Below are positions 1-15,400 of a DNA stretch of 64,000 nucleotides, piece after piece. The notes beneath the pieces are model-generated. The model did no database searches. It was given only the letters and a program-made list of their open reading frames with translations, and was not told where the DNA came from. How positions within the stretch are numbered: position 1 is the stretch's first letter; every line of letters begins with the position of its first letter. This DNA is from Piper betle (Eukaryota > Streptophyta > Magnoliopsida > Piperales > Piperaceae), in assembly GCA_033002965.1 (NCBI GenBank), contig JAURVB010000001.1, forward strand, positions 186,001 through 250,000, given 5' to 3'. Position numbers and translations under genes: made by a program.

Positions 1-1817
1 ATCTTAAGTCGCCTAGTAACACAATCCTTCATTCATAGGGCAGTGTGGGTAGTCTTTGATTAGACATGATGTTAATATCCTTAAAGATATCATTTTAGAA
101 CGAAATTTTATGTACGTACAGTTAATCAATACATCTACACATGAGCTAAGGCATTTGCAAAAATGCTAACTACATATGATTATAAAAATCACATAAACAT
201 CATCAAAGATCAGACATAAGAGGAGAACAACTTATACATCACATTTCTAACATGGTGAAGGAATGATATAGTATTAGAACATGCATAAAATATACATGAA
301 TGCAAAGTTACATGAAACAGAAACAAAATGCAACAAAGATCACATTTTTTAATGTTAGATGTGTGAAATATGATAGATCTAGAACGTAGGTCATAGATGA
401 TGAAGTGCATGAACATGTAGGAATTACATGTTCAAAGTTACATGTATAAATTATATCTCATGGTATACATAAAAAGAAATCATAGGACCAAGCTTAAATG
501 AACCTAAAAAGGCTAAACTATGACTTAGATCAAGCCTAACGTACCCACAAACAACAAACCAAAACACTTGAGAAAAACAAAAGAAAAAGAGGGTAGAACA
601 TATACACAAGGGGGAAGAAAACCATGAAAGAGAAGCTTCCTAGGCTCCTAAATAGATGGTTTGGAGCTCCAAATGCAACTGAAGGAGGCGAGGAGAATGA
701 AAATCTTTAGAGGGGAAGACATTGGAGAGGAGAAGAAAAGCAGAGAAAAGAGGGGGGAAAGTCAAACAAGAAGGGGAAATATTCCCATCACAAGGGCACA
801 AATCACAAGGGCACAAAGAGACTGCAAAGGTGTTGGCAACAGAAACATAGGCCAATCACGAGTTGCTGCTCACCTATCACGGCATGATATGTTCCGGCGC
901 AAGGCCGCCAACAGCATGGGCACAAGTGTGCCAATGGAGCGTAGGTGCACTATCATCCGTAAACAAAATCCTAATTCGGTAAGTGTTGGCGCCAAGGCAC
1001 TGTGATGGTACCTCTAGGCCTAACGTTTTTGCTAAATTTTAAAGTATTTCACACGCAAACACCGAAAATAAGGACATACACAAATGTGATGCACTAGACA
1101 CACGGGGACACGGTCATAGGGTCTATTTACAATACCAAATACACGGAAAAGAAAGAAAAAAGCCTAGACAGCTGAATACTTGATATTGTATATTTAACAC
1201 CAAGGCGACTAGTGTTCGGGCAAACAAATAATATGTCATACCTTATAACATATCAGCAATTAATAAATACCAGTCATGTGTTACTCGACTTGGTTCACAA
1301 GCACATTTTAACACAAAACCAACAGCCTGGGTTTTACATATACACTTTTAAATAAGGATCTATCACCAGACCAAATCAATTTATTTTTTTCTGAATCCCA
1401 TGTTTATGGTGATGTCTTTGAATAAAATGTCTCCTTTTGTCATAGAATGCCCGCCAGGACAAAGAAGTTTCTAATAAACCATATTTCTTAAGACTAAGAA
1501 ACTTTACATCCATCACTTTTCCAAACTGAAAAAATAGAGCATTTTTTGGAAATGTTCTCTTCACTTCAGCGGATAATCCTCAACAAGCATTGTTGAGAAT
1601 TGTAATCAAACCTTATTGCCAAGGAAACCAATATTACCAAATTCAACCATGAATATAAAGACTATTAGATGCCCTTTTCCCTCTGCGTCCCGAAAATGAA
1701 CAAGCACATTACACTTGTAATAGACAAGCATATCACCCTAATATGACAGCAGCAACAGAATAAAAGCTTGGTGCACAATTTCAGCTTCTTATTTTACAAT
1801 ACAACTCCAATTGTTAA
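1..1817. other. 3' flank of Ddl, no recognisable gene
   Basis: AT-rich sequence beyond the Ddl stop. An open frame at 661-1005 (plus) is short, Arg/Lys-rich and has no recognisable motif, so I do not call it a gene. The Ddl 3' UTR should lie just below 1818, but I found no unambiguous poly(A) signal. Confidence 0.5.
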
Positions 1818-1898
1818 TCACATAGATCTAGTGGAAGCTAAATCAAGCAGCTTACGAAAAAATTGTTGAGGATAAATTGGTGGATGCTCTGCAAGTGC
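1818..1898 (-). CDS. Ddl: Ddl exon 24 with stop codon
   Basis: This final exon encodes ALAEHPPIYPQQFFRKLLDL and a short tail ending RSM, then TGA at 1818-1820. Length and ending fit the family. Confidence 0.92.
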   Translation of the reverse strand, partial: ALAEHPPIYPQQFFRKLLDLASTRSM

Positions 1899-4800
1899 CT
1901 GTCATGAACCTCAACAACTATTAAAAGTGGCACTATTTCAGGATAATTTCATTCTAATTGAAACCAAAATAAAAAATATTAAACAATAAAAAGCCAAATG
2001 TTTTATTTTTATTACCTGATGTATCAAGACAGTGGAAGGTGTCATTCCAGGAACAGTGTTAACCTCAATGATCAATACCTGAATAAGAGATCAATGCTGT
2101 AAAATGTGTAAAACTTACAACCCTTTGACTCACCATTGGATAGCCTATTTGTTCACTGAACTAACAACAAATAACAGCTAACAGAACTTACTCACAAAAG
2201 AGTTCAAGAATTAGAAATTTATTAGTTGAACAACTAGCAGATTGCAATTGTAACTTCAGTCAAAAAAAAATTAGTCTAATCAACAAGGGACAGGAATAGC
2301 AGCATCCTAAGTTAAAGCTACATTGTACAAAAGACACCACAAATCAACTTCATAATTCATATGACAAAGTGAACTACCAAAAGCATAGGGTCGGGCTTGT
2401 TAGCCAACGAATTCTTCCACACAAATGGTCAGGAGATTTACAACAGAGGAGAAAGAAGAGACTTCACATAATAGAAGACCTAAACGTGCATGCGCTGACC
2501 AACTATGGTTCCACTGTGATGTTGGAGCTCCATATACTAACTTTTCAGCTTATTAAATTCTTATTGTTGGTAAGAGTACAGGGAAATCTTAAGCGTCCAC
2601 GATGATGGCCAGTCATCATAATAAGTCCAAACTTCACTTCTATTTTTGATGTGGGTCCAAATTATGGGCCTCTATTTTCAAAATGTTACAAAAGCTTCCT
2701 GCAGTAGCACATAAAATAGATGGTGGACTTCTCTTCAGCATAGCAATTATATAAGAATCATTTTGCTTGCACGTCAGTATAAAGCATATATAATCCCAAA
2801 ATAAAAAAATCATTAAATATCTCATTGCGACTTTCAATACACTTTGCATGAATCTCATTAAAGCAAAAGAGTAATGTTCTATAGCCATAAGTCATGGCAA
2901 GAGTCGCACCACTTTCTATAAATATTTTCTATTGTTGGTAAGGTTGACAAATTATATGGAACATACCTCCCCACTATCAACATTCACAAATGCATCAATT
3001 CTTGAGAATCCTTCCAAGCCCAGAGAATTTGCTATTATTTCAATCCGCTCTTTGCATCTTTCCAAGGCTTCTTTTCTGAGAAATGTATACATTAATTGAT
3101 ATTTTGACAACAATATAGTGAAATCAATATAGTAAATAATTCAAAATAATGGCAAACGAAGAGTAATTAACACAAGGTTTTGCATTACCCAATGATAGAT
3201 ATTGGAGGCGGAGTCAAATTGATGCCTGTACCACCTGTAATTTTTTAGCAGAAACAGAGATGGCACTCATAATTACTCAAGTATTTGAAGGATAACCAGT
3301 TGTAAAGCTTAATAATACCTTGGAATTTCTCCTCAAGTGATAAAATGTCCCCACTTTCCTTCACCGTAATGCTTGGGGTCAAAGAGTGCATTCTTCCCTT
3401 TTCCCCAACAACCCCAACTGTGATTTCAACCCACCTACTTTTTCCTTCCCATGATAGACCATGAGATCCAGGATTTGTTGACTTGGATGAGAGCGTTATT
3501 TCGTCAGTTTCAATAAAAGGTTCAAATATTAATAATTCTGGAGGAGGATATGGCATCTCAATCATCCCATGTGGCTAAAAAGATGTGACATATTAGAATA
3601 TTAGTAGAAAGTAAATATTTAATTAGGTTATGCATGTACGCCAGACTCGATATAATTTGTGAATAAGAAAACATTATAGTGTATCTAAAGCTGGGCAGTA
3701 TGCATGGAACTTCTACTATAGCAAGTAATAAATAATTAGGCTAAAATGTCATAATATTAAGGTGAAAGTTTGCACCTTGCAATAAAAACAATTTCCAAAC
3801 ACAACACAATATTAACTTGTTTTACTGAAGTGATGATTCACCTTTGACAGACTATTAGGTGCAATTTGAAGAAGACATTTGTTAAGGGCATCGACATACA
3901 CAGAAAGGTCTTCCAAGCAGCTGAAAACAAGATAAGTAAAAATAAATTAAAAGAAATATACAATCTATAATATTAATAATAAGCAAATAATTGTCGCCAC
4001 TGCATCGTGAGACTTAAGTATGCCTAGGCAGATATGTAAAAAGACCAAGTAATTAGGTGGCAAATTTTGTTAATAAGTGAAATAGTAGGGACGGAAGTAA
4101 TTAAATATTAAATTTGTGAAAATTGTTTATGATGATTTGGGCATGCGGAACGGAGACCCTCGAGTGAGATTGTGAAAAGATTTGGTTCAGAGCACAAAAT
4201 AGATGTACTTGAATATAAAAAGGAATGAGGGAGGAAGTTGGGCAAAACGACGTTTATGTTTATAACTTTATCTTTGACATAGTCAATAGGGGTGGAACAG
4301 AATCCATGTTCACCACCCAAACTGTTTGGGATTAGATGTTTCGAAATGATGATGACCACATGGCGCCAGAATAGAGCATAATACCGTAGCCTAGCAACGC
4401 CGGTTGAGCAACCATCTCGAGCTGGTTTAATACACAAAGTTTCCGAGCCAAGCTTTGTTATCAAATTATTCCAAATGTCAGGAAGAGAAGAAGTAAATAG
4501 TTCATGCTTTTTGCGGACATCCTTAGGTATAGTGTAGACTCCTGAATCTGCCAACTGCCGATTCACATGGAACATATACAATAGATCGCGTGTTAGTAAA
4601 TGTGCATTGACATTGTAGTTAACAAAATTTCAATGAATACCCATGTAACAACTCACTGACGTCTTATTCTGCAAAATAATAAAATGTTAGGGATAATCCA
4701 GCGAAAAAGAAAAAAAGGTTTCCATATAATACCTTGAATTCGAGACTAATCCATTATCTTATTATTCGAAATAGTGTTTGACCCACCAATCAAAGTTTTT

Positions 4801-7800
4801 TAGTATACCAAAGACTTTACGACTTTTTTTACTTGATCATCAATAATAAAACTGACCATGGATTAAAACGTCTACCTACTTCACAAATGCACGTAGAAAA
4901 ACTCAAATGAAATATAAATTTGATGAAGTGCTATAAGCTGCAGCATATAAGGGCATGGATCTTCCAGAAAGTATGATGATGATCTTTCATTTAATATCAT
5001 GTAGTAAAAGATAATAACTAAATTCTGAACCTTAAGATCTATAAGGGATTTGGCATGCAATGACGTTTCTAGTTGTAAATGCACTCCAATTTTCAGTCAC
5101 GTATTTCTTACATGTCCAAGTGCAAGAGAAGTAGCCACTTTGTCCATGCATATTTTGGATGCATTGATACCAGGACCTGCTTCACATACAAGAAGAAAGG
5201 CAATTTTAAAGCAGCGTTAAGTTTGTAACATTTCATAATCCCTATTAATAATGGTTCAAACCTGTATAAGGAATTCCAGCAACCTCTAGCAATGATTGAA
5301 GAGTACCATCCTCTCCAATGCCACCATGGACTGTTAAGATTTGATGGAAAAGCTTATATAACCTTTTACATAAAAAATCAACCAATATATGCAATAAAAA
5401 CCAATTCTATTTAAAGAAAATGGGTAAGGAGGCTTCATTAAAGGAAACAAAGACGCTGAATTTGTATTTAAGATTATCTACTGATGACATGACAGGTTCC
5501 ATGACAACCTGCAATGAACACAGTGGCATGTACTTCCTTCGCATGATTTATCCAATCTTCTAATAGAAATTTTCTCGGCATCTCATCAGATACACTGAAT
5601 CCGTTGAACCATTTCTGTTTAGTAAGACCTTGCGAAAGGTCAAACATCACCTGTTCCCGTAACTGGGATGTAACCGCAGCCCTTTCTGGTTTTACTGCTT
5701 CCATGCAAGCAGCAAGCACCTCTTCAGTTGTATGCCTTAGAACAAGAGAATAACTGCACGATCAAGAAAGAGAGCTTATACAAACTGGCACAATACTCAA
5801 GCCTAAAACAAGAAATGCAACATTGAAAGCGCAATGTGTGTTGTACTTCCACCAGGAAGCATTCTCTCTACACATTGATTGTTTTTTAAATGGTGCAAAT
5901 ATTAAGCAAACCAAGACGCTGATGTGATCTTACCTATGGGCTTATTGCCAACCATCTCCATCCTCCCACTTTTTTAAATGTGATATAGAGCATTCCTTAG
6001 CATCAAACCTCACAAATAGTGAACCTTTATCTAATATGGTAAGTTTTGTAGTAGTCGGAGAAAAGATCAAGAGCAGAAGTTGGAGATGATCAACTTCACT
6101 CCTGTTTCTCAGTTACATTTCCCAAATATTTATAGGTGTATTTCACAGAATTTAAAGAAAATGAAAAACGCACATTCCTCAATTTTTTGAATTTGAAAAA
6201 CAGTTGTAACTAACTTTTGAATTCTACTAACGGTTGAATAAAATGCCCAGTCTCATCTCTACTTACTGAATTGCCATACTCGTATCATTGAGGATTATGA
6301 TAATTGAATAACTTTTATTTGATTCTTAACCGAAGTTCATATCTGGCATGATGATTCACAATAAGATTTCACAAAGCAAACACCACTTATAACAAAGGAA
6401 GGCCAAGATAACTTACGGCAAAGCCCACACTGTTTGAGAACCTACACTACCCTCCACTTTTTGTGAATTGGCATTTGAGAACAATCCATTTGTTGGAGCA
6501 AGCAAGCATGGAATTACATCAATCTGAAATAACAAACCAGTTTAATTAAAAAAACACTGATAAATCTAACCATATAGAAAGCTACTTGATTTGTTCAGTG
6601 CTTGCATGCTTACATCGTCAAAAGCAAGCAGGTTGAGCCAAACATTTGTTCCACTCATAAGTGAAACTTGTCGTTCTGATGTTTCTCCTCCAAATATGAC
6701 AAATACCTTCCGCACTGCTCTAAGTTTTGATACTTCTTGTGATTCTTGATGAGATCCCATTTTCTTAAGCAAAGTACTCGAGGCACGATTTCGTGATGCT
6801 AAACCTGGATACCTTGAGCTAGCAAGTAGTATTATTGTCTTGAGTATATCAGAATGAGAAAATCCAACCTGTAAAGTTAGATCATTAAACAAATTAACTC
6901 AATATACAATGAAAATAACATGATAATAAGCGCATAAATCTAAAATGAAGTGTAATATGCTAATTTAGAATAGAAGACAGAATTTTACCCGAAATGAGTG
7001 AATGAAATATCACAAAAAAGGAAATTAAATGAAACAATAAGAACGGCATACATAAACACAGAATTCTTAAATGAGTAGAACAATAAATATTAAGTTTCAT
7101 AAACCATCTTAATCAATTTGTATAAGGAATTTCAATTTCAATAATATATTTGTTTTAGGTTAAAGGTGAACAAGATAAAAGTTCTAAAACTTTTTCCAGA
7201 TCAACCCACACTTTATGCTTTATTTTTTATGAAATTGAAAATTCATTGAAACCCAAAAAGAAAGGTACACAAAAATGAAAAACCTAAGCCATATCCAGCA
7301 AAAGGTCACCAAAATGAAAAACCTACATTCAGAAGCCGCTAAGAAAATTGCAGTCAAAATATTTTGCTTGTAGTTGAGGAAATCATAGCCTATTTAACCT
7401 CAAAAGATAATGCATAAAGAGCGAGCCTGTTGATGAGTTAGATGCCCTGGAAGATTCTCTTATTATGCTAGTAATGCAAAAAAATGTATGTTGTGCAAAA
7501 AAAAAATGAAAAGCCAATCAACCTCATTGAAAAATTGCGCCTGATGCTAAATATGAAATTTTAGAGGATCTGACTCCATATATACAAACTGAACTAGCAT
7601 TCCCAGGAAAAAATGGTTTGGGGTTTCATTTGATCCCAAACTTCCTCAAAATTTATGATCGAACTCTTGCAAAATTGGATTGGAGGGGAGAATGATCCAG
7701 CTGAGGGTCAAGGCATGTGTGACGCAACCTGCGATCTTGCTTAGCATGTGGATCTAAACTTCAACAAAGAAGTTTGACAAAAGGTTCCTCTCAACTTCAA

Positions 7801-10800
7801 CGGCGAAGCAGTAGAGAAGAATAGAAGCTGTAAATTGAAAATGTAAACTAGAAAACTGTAACTTTATTGGCTGAAAATAAAATCTGTCTACTACCTTCTA
7901 CAATGCTATGTATATATAAGAAAACCTCCTATTACTACTTGGAAAACAAATAACTAATACGTAAATAGGAAAGAATCAACAAGGAAACATCTAATAAGAC
8001 ACCAACTACTATGTTCAAAATGGGAAAGAGCTAAATTATGAAAGTGGTTGATTGTTCTTCTTCATTCTTCTCTCATAGTACTTGAATGCCTTTGGATGTT
8101 TGATCTTGTGGAGGATTTTCTTCCTCTTAACTCTTCTTCATTAGTTTGGACATGAGAGTAGGCCTAGGGTTGACATCATCAATCTCCCATTCTGAAAAAG
8201 AACTCACCCTCGCCTTTGTATTCACCATACTAAGGTTGTAGATGTGCAACATTGAATGTGCCATGTATGTTACATCCATCCAGAAGTTGAACACGATATG
8301 CATTATCACTGTAGACTTCATGTATTGCACCGGGACCAATTTTCTTAGGCATGAGCTTATGATAAATCCCTTGGGGATGGGGATATCTCTCTTCATGATA
8401 ACAAATCACAGTTGTATAAAATAGGTTAGCTGCTTTGGTGGCATCATAAGACATGCAAAAAGCAATGAAATGTACCATCTTGGAGAATCAATTAGCAACC
8501 ACAAAAATGACATCCTGCCCTCTTGTAATACGAGGCAATATCACAACAAAGTCCATAGAAATATCTATCCAAGGTCTATCTGGAATAGGCAAAGGAGTAG
8601 ATTGGCCTACATTTATAGATGTACCATTGCCTACTTGACATACATGATATCTCTTAACAAAAAGGGATACATCAAGGTCAAGTGAAGGCCAGAAAAACCT
8701 ATCTCATAGGAGTGCAATTGTCTTGTCTTGACCAAAATGACCAAAGTTGTGAGCTTCTCTCACGAGCAAGTGGAGCATGGATTCCTCCAATATGCATAAA
8801 CAACGTCCCAAAAATAGATAACCATCAAAGAGAGAATATAAAGATGGTTCACCTTGAGCAAGAGACTCCAAAAGAGGCCCAAAGTACGGATCAGCTGGCA
8901 ACAACTCCTTGATCAAGTCGAAGCTCAATACATCTATCCACATGGAAGTTACTAATGCATGCTTCCTATCCTACTTAATGCATCGACAACCTTATTCTGA
9001 GAGCTAGACTTGTGTTTAAGAGTGAAATGGAACTCTTCCAACTGATTAATCCACTTACCATGACGAGCACTTAGCTTTTGTTGACCATGTATATAGTTCA
9101 ATGCTTCATGATCTGAATATAACACAAATTCTTTTGAACGAAAATAGTGGCGCCAATATTGAAGAGACTTGACAACAACCATCAATTCTAGATCATAAGC
9201 ACTATAATTAAGATGGGGTTCCATAAGCTTTTCGCTAAAGAAAGCTTTGGATGCTTTAATTGACTTAACACAGCTCCAATATAGGATTTTGAGGCATCAC
9301 ATTTGACTTCAAATAATTTGTCAAAGTCAAGCAAGGCAAGGCAATGAGCTTCAGTAAGACACTGATTACTTAGCAAAAAATCATTCTTTGCATCAGTAGT
9401 TAAAGAAAATTCCTTATTCTTCATAAAATCGGTGATAAGGGCCGTGATTAAGCTAAAATTTCTAATAAATTGCCGGTAGAAACTAGCTAAACCATGAAAG
9501 GAGCAAACATGAGAAATTAAGGTAAGAATCTTCCGTTCTTGGATAGCAATAATTTTACCTTCATCTGGCTTAAGTCCTTTAGCAGAGACTTCATATCATA
9601 AGAAGATCACCTTAGGCACACAGAAAAAGCATTTGCTAGGATTAGCATATAATTTTTCCATTCGAAGTGTTGCAAGTACTTCCAAGTGAGATACCTCATA
9701 ATGACTATAAACAAGGATGTATTCAAAATAAGCAACAAACTTATTAATAAAAGGTCATAATGCCTCATTCATCACCCTCATGAATGTGCTAGGATCATTA
9801 GATAATCCAAATGGCATAACCGACTATTCGTATAGCCCTTCTAAAGTCTTGAAAGCAGTTTTCCATTCATCAACCAGCTTAATGTGAATTTGGTGATAAC
9901 CACTCTTCAAATCTATCTTTGAAAAGATAGCAAAACCACTCAAGTTGTGTAGGAAAACTATAGTGAATGGTGACCTTATTGACAATTCGACTATACATGT
10001 ACATGTGCCATGAACCATCCTTCTTTGGTACAAGTAATGTCAGTACAGCACAAGGAGTTGTACTTTCACGAACATAGCCACAGTCAAAGATATCTTCAAC
10101 TTGTCTCCTAAGCTCCTTCTTTGACCTTAACCCGGTAAATATTAGATGTCATACAAACCAGACTAACTAACTAATTAGGGGATCTTACATTAGAGCAATT
10201 TAACAAAACTTCACAACGTTTGGAAACAGATCAGCCACCTTTCAATAGTTGATCATGGATTGGCATAAGGTGGGAGGTCAGGTGATGCGAACCTGTTTGG
10301 ATAACTATAGTGTAGAACTATCTTGTATCTTTTCTATAGAGTTTTCTACTCAAAATCATGTAGAAAGTGAGTAGAAGAGGATAACTTAAGAAGAATAGGT
10401 TCACGCAAATTCCTACTCCCTCTAAACTTCACCAAAAATCACATAGAAGAGTAAACACACAACAGATGCGTAGCACATTGTAAGAAACAAAAAGCAAAGT
10501 TTATATACTAATAGCAATTCCCTTACATTACATCTGGTTATAAATTTATAACCCATCTTTACAATAACCTTTTCCCACAAGAGTTACACTTAATTAAATG
10601 AAAGAGAAGGTTGGTCAAGTGAGAAGTTACAAATATTTACTAGTAGAGTAACCTTTGACCATTTAGTTTGCAAATGGTCAAAAGGTATAACCTAAAGATT
10701 TACTGTAACATTCTCCCGACATTGAAAAGAATGGTGAGTTTTGCATTGGTGCAATTTGAAAAAGCAATGAAATGAATACTTTCGTTGAAACTCAATTATA

Positions 10801-12408
10801 TGTAGGAAAGTGCATATTGAGTTCATGAAATCCTTGTTACAGAAGAGCACACACCGAAACAACCTAAATTCATGGATAATATTATAATGACAATTGGCAC
10901 AAATGTGTGTCATCCAATCATGTCAATGCTGCTTAATCCAAAAGTCTAGAAAAAGCTTTTGCAGTATGATTCTAGAGTAATCAATAGGAAAACAAGGGTC
11001 TTCCATAGAGCCATGGTGCACACCTAGTTGCATACCAATAGCCAAGTGATCCCGAGGGAAAGGGCTATGGCAATGTAGGGTGTAGGTTGGCCTAGTGCAA
11101 GTTCAACACCATCGCAAGAGTAGGTAGTGTTGGTGTGATATGAACTGGAGGGGCATGACTAGAGCTAACTATTGCAATCTGCTCGTTAAACTCATTTTTT
11201 TGTGTTTGAAATGCTTAAATTGTGATGCCATGTGATCTTCAAAAGCTTCTTGTTGTTTCTGGACTTCAATTATCATAGTAGCCAATGAATCTATACATTG
11301 AAGGAGTTCAAGGGTTTGTTGGGTCATAAGCATAGGGTTAGATGTTTCAAAAAATTGGGAATGTGCCTTAGGCATGATGGCAATGTGGAAGTAGGAATTT
11401 AGTATAGTGGAGGGTGTCTGGGTGGAGGTAGCGGCAAAAGGGTGGAACTCTGAGTGATGGTGGGTTGAACACTGGGCACCAAGGAACCAAATTGCTCTGA
11501 TAACCAATTGATGCATACATGTTGGGATAACTAGAGTGTAGCTATAACTAGAGCCCCAACTCCACCACCTTATGAGCAACCATTAATATCATTCTATCAA
11601 TACTATGAAGATCATTCAACTAGGATGGCAAACATGGAGGCTGGCATGGGTTCAATGAGAAGAAATCTAGAGCAACTCATACGTGACAGCCTATAGGTTC
11701 AGTTTCTTTTTGGATCCCTATGAGCATAGCTCAACCTATCCTCCTGGAGTACCTTCCACCACCAAAGATCAAGGAGACAACAACACCAAGTAGTACAACA
11801 ATGAGGATGACTTAGTAGTCTCACTTTATTTCTCTCATATGTACTTAAATTTCCTTTTCTAGATAACAAAAGGGGAGAATATAAGTGTTGTACAAATATT
11901 ATAGTTTGTACCTTGGGTATATATGGAGAGGGAATGTGCACTATTTAAGGAGAGTTTAAGAGTCATCATCTCTTAAGGCTTATATTGTAATCTTTGTAAA
12001 TTAAAAAAAATGACTAACCTAGAATTGTCAATTTCTCATTGGCTTAGTAGCATAGCACGTTGCATTGTATTTCATAGGATGGCATGGCATCCATCTCATA
12101 TTTATTGCATGGCCTTCTTTACGTCACACTTGACATTGACTTTCTCCAAGGTTGGAGTTTGTTTAGAACAAAGGCATGACATGGAACTAGAAGACTTGAA
12201 ATTGTTGACATGAAGAGCTCAATGATAGAATGCCACAAGCCTGGAGGATTGAAGAGTTGGACTTTAAATCAATACTTGCTTCATGAAGATTGACACCAAC
12301 ACTTATAGAATTATCATCATCAAAAAGGGGGAAATTGTTAAGCCTAAGGCTTTGATGATTCAACTCAGTAAACTCTCTAAAACAAGATTTAGATCCCACT
12401 TATATATG

Positions 12409-12457
<49 letters not shown>

Positions 12458-15400
12458 AAGTGAAAGAAAACAAGGATAAACTCAAGCATAGAATTTGGCC
12501 GATGATCATTAGATGGATCAACAACCAATTCAGCAATTTAACACAGCTTTGTGGAGTTGGGCAACCCTTCAGTAGATCGATCAACAGCCGACCATGAATA
12601 AGTAGAAGGTAAAAGGTCATTTCGGATGCAGCCAAGGCAATCGACAAAATGAATGGCAACCAAACATCGGTTGGCTGGCAATTGACACATCAATTGGTCG
12701 TCCAGCTTTGCCAAAACTAGCTATTAGGAAGGATGATGTTACAATTTTAGAAGCCTTAATGGCTACTGTTTTTGTTTAAGACTTCTTTGGCAGTAAATAA
12801 GGCCTCAGGGAGTGCATTTGGAGAATCTCTTAAGATTTGCAAGCCATGAAAATTGAATTGAGATCAAATTACTCGCAAATTCCTTGTTCCTCTGCTTTCA
12901 TATTAAAGAGAGTTTGTAAAAGATCTTGGCAAGTGTGTCATTGACCTTGTTAAGGTTTTGAGATTGTTTTGTAAACTTACAAGGTGTTGGAAATCTAAGT
13001 AAAGCATCTATTGGCCTTGGGTGTGAGGAAATGTGTTTGAATGGTTGCTTGCCTCTAAGGTGTGGAGGTGGATTACTCCTTGGCTTTAGTGAAGAGCTTG
13101 CGAAGGTATAAGTTCCTTGGTTCTAAGAAGAGCTGGTGAGGGAGAAGACTCTTGGCTCAGGGAAAGCTTGTGAAGAAATGGTTCTTTGGCTCTTGAAGCT
13201 TGAAAGAGTAGGCACCTTCGCTCTTAGAGCTTGGAAGAGGAGTGGGTCTTGCCTCATATGGTTGTAAACTTCTAGGGTGTAAGGAGAGGTACAGGCTCCT
13301 TTGGCTAAAAGTGTGAGCTTGTGAAGAAAGACTTGTGGTTTGCTTGTAAGTATACATTTTGGTGCCATAGTAAAGCAAAAGAAGACTTACCTTTCCTTTG
13401 GAAAAGAAAGGGATAGGACAAGAGGAGTTCTGAATCATTATAAAAATCTCTTGTATCTTGTGTATCATTTCTCTATTGCCTTCATATTGTGCATTTTATT
13501 AATTATTATTATCTTGATTGCACAATCACTTAACACTTGTGCTTGACTTGATTGCTTTAGAGTGCCAAACAAATTTTAAATCACTTAAAACTCATGCATG
13601 GTTTGACAAGTTTGCCAAAGTTTGAGTCATTATTTGATTTGAACTTGTGTTATTAGTTGCTTTGTGTGATTATTACTTATGCCACTTGTTATCCATCATC
13701 AATGTACTTAGGGGTGCTAAGAATTTATGAGGATCTAACTTGTTTGATTTGTGATCTTAATTCTCTCCTCTACTATTAGTACCATCAAATAGAACCAAGG
13801 CTTTGACAACCAAATGATGCAAACTTGTAAGACAAATATAGAAATTCTACACCAACCGATGCCTTCTCCAATGGTATTCTTAATCTTCAATAAGAAGAGA
13901 AGACAATAAACTATAGCAAAACAGCTAATTAAATAAAATGGTAGGGTCATCAAAGAAGAAAAATACACAATAGGTAGATAGCTTTCATCTATTCATTGGA
14001 TGATTACTTCAACATACATATTTATAGACCATCTTAACAATAACCTCTCAATAAAGAACCTAAGGAAGGTTAGTCAAAGTAGAAGTTAAAATCATTTGTT
14101 ACTTAATTAAGTAACCTTTGACCGTCTTGCAAACACATGGTCAAAGGGTGTAGCCTAAGGATGCACTACATCAAAATGTCACAAAATGAACCATTCAACT
14201 ATAATACGCACTGAGAATAGTACCTTGGAAGCCTGCTGGAAAAGAAAACTAGTTTGCTCCATCCCACTTATCTGATATAATAAATTTGAATATGTAGAAA
14301 AGTTAGGCAAGAGAATGTGAGCAACTCAATATGAAAAACACAAATCAAGAAAATTTTGGAGTTGTAATTTACCAAATTGATATCCGTAAAAATAACTTTT
14401 CCAGACTTGGAAAGCCCAAATTTACCAACATTTTCCTCAGACGCAAGAATGTTTAATGAAGAAGGCAAAAACCAGCCATCAATTCGAGCAAAGTCACGTA
14501 AACCAAGTTGTTTAAATAATGTAGAAGCTCCATTTCTAATGCAGTCTATAATGTCGGAAGGAAATCGGGGAGGGGTATGGTAAGCAACCTGAAGGAATCA
14601 AGATCAGAATCACCAGTCATGACCAAGATAGCTTCCTTATGAGTAAGAAATTTGCATAACCATTACATACAAATGGAACAAAATTCAAGCACGACTGTAC
14701 CTGCTTTGTGGGAAGATACTTCCTTCGATAGTTGAATATGGTATCTTCCTCATCAACATCAGTACAGCCACACAATTCTACCTGATCAATGTTTGAAGTT
14801 TCCATCAATAAATTGAAAAGCATGCCATTCCATAAATAACTTGCCAAATCGTGTATGTTTTTAATGATACAATTTGCTTCATAATATCATTTGGACTTTC
14901 AACTTCATAAGCTGATAATGTTTTAAAAAAATTGTCCATAGGCAACATATATAAAGGTATTAACATAGATACATGACATTTTCAAACCAAAATGCCTAAA
15001 GAAATTATTCCAACCATCTCAATCTAAGACAAATGTCATGCTTCCATGTATATGCAAAACTAGACTTCTAACTAAAATCTTCCCAATGGACAATAAAGAC
15101 GATGATGGCAATAAGTTTTCCTTGAGCAACAACCATCTTATCATCCATGTCCTGAAATTTGGAAAAGCTACATAATAACAATGAAGGGGAGCTTCATTTC
15201 AGTATCCCCTCCTTAAATGGTGTTATGTCAGGAAGTAGATGCAAGATTATTTTAGTCTAGAGAGTCTTTGGATTGATTGTTTTCTTAGGGTCGTAGAGTC
15301 TACTAGCATTATTCAGTCGAAATCCTAATAATTAGAGCTCAAATAGAATATAGTATAGAATAGGTAGAATAGCATGGACATATTATAGGGGAGGAAAACT

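Noticed and set aside
661..1005. 114-codon open frame downstream of Ddl
   Set aside because: Basic, low-complexity, no motif, no neighbouring exons.
4108..4384. Extension of the open frame past Ddl exon 18
   Set aside because: A good donor (CTACG|GTATTA) and an exact phase match to exon 19 show it is intron read-through.
12360..12659. Frames with Ile-Tyr runs
   Set aside because: They come from the AT microsatellite at 12414-12455.
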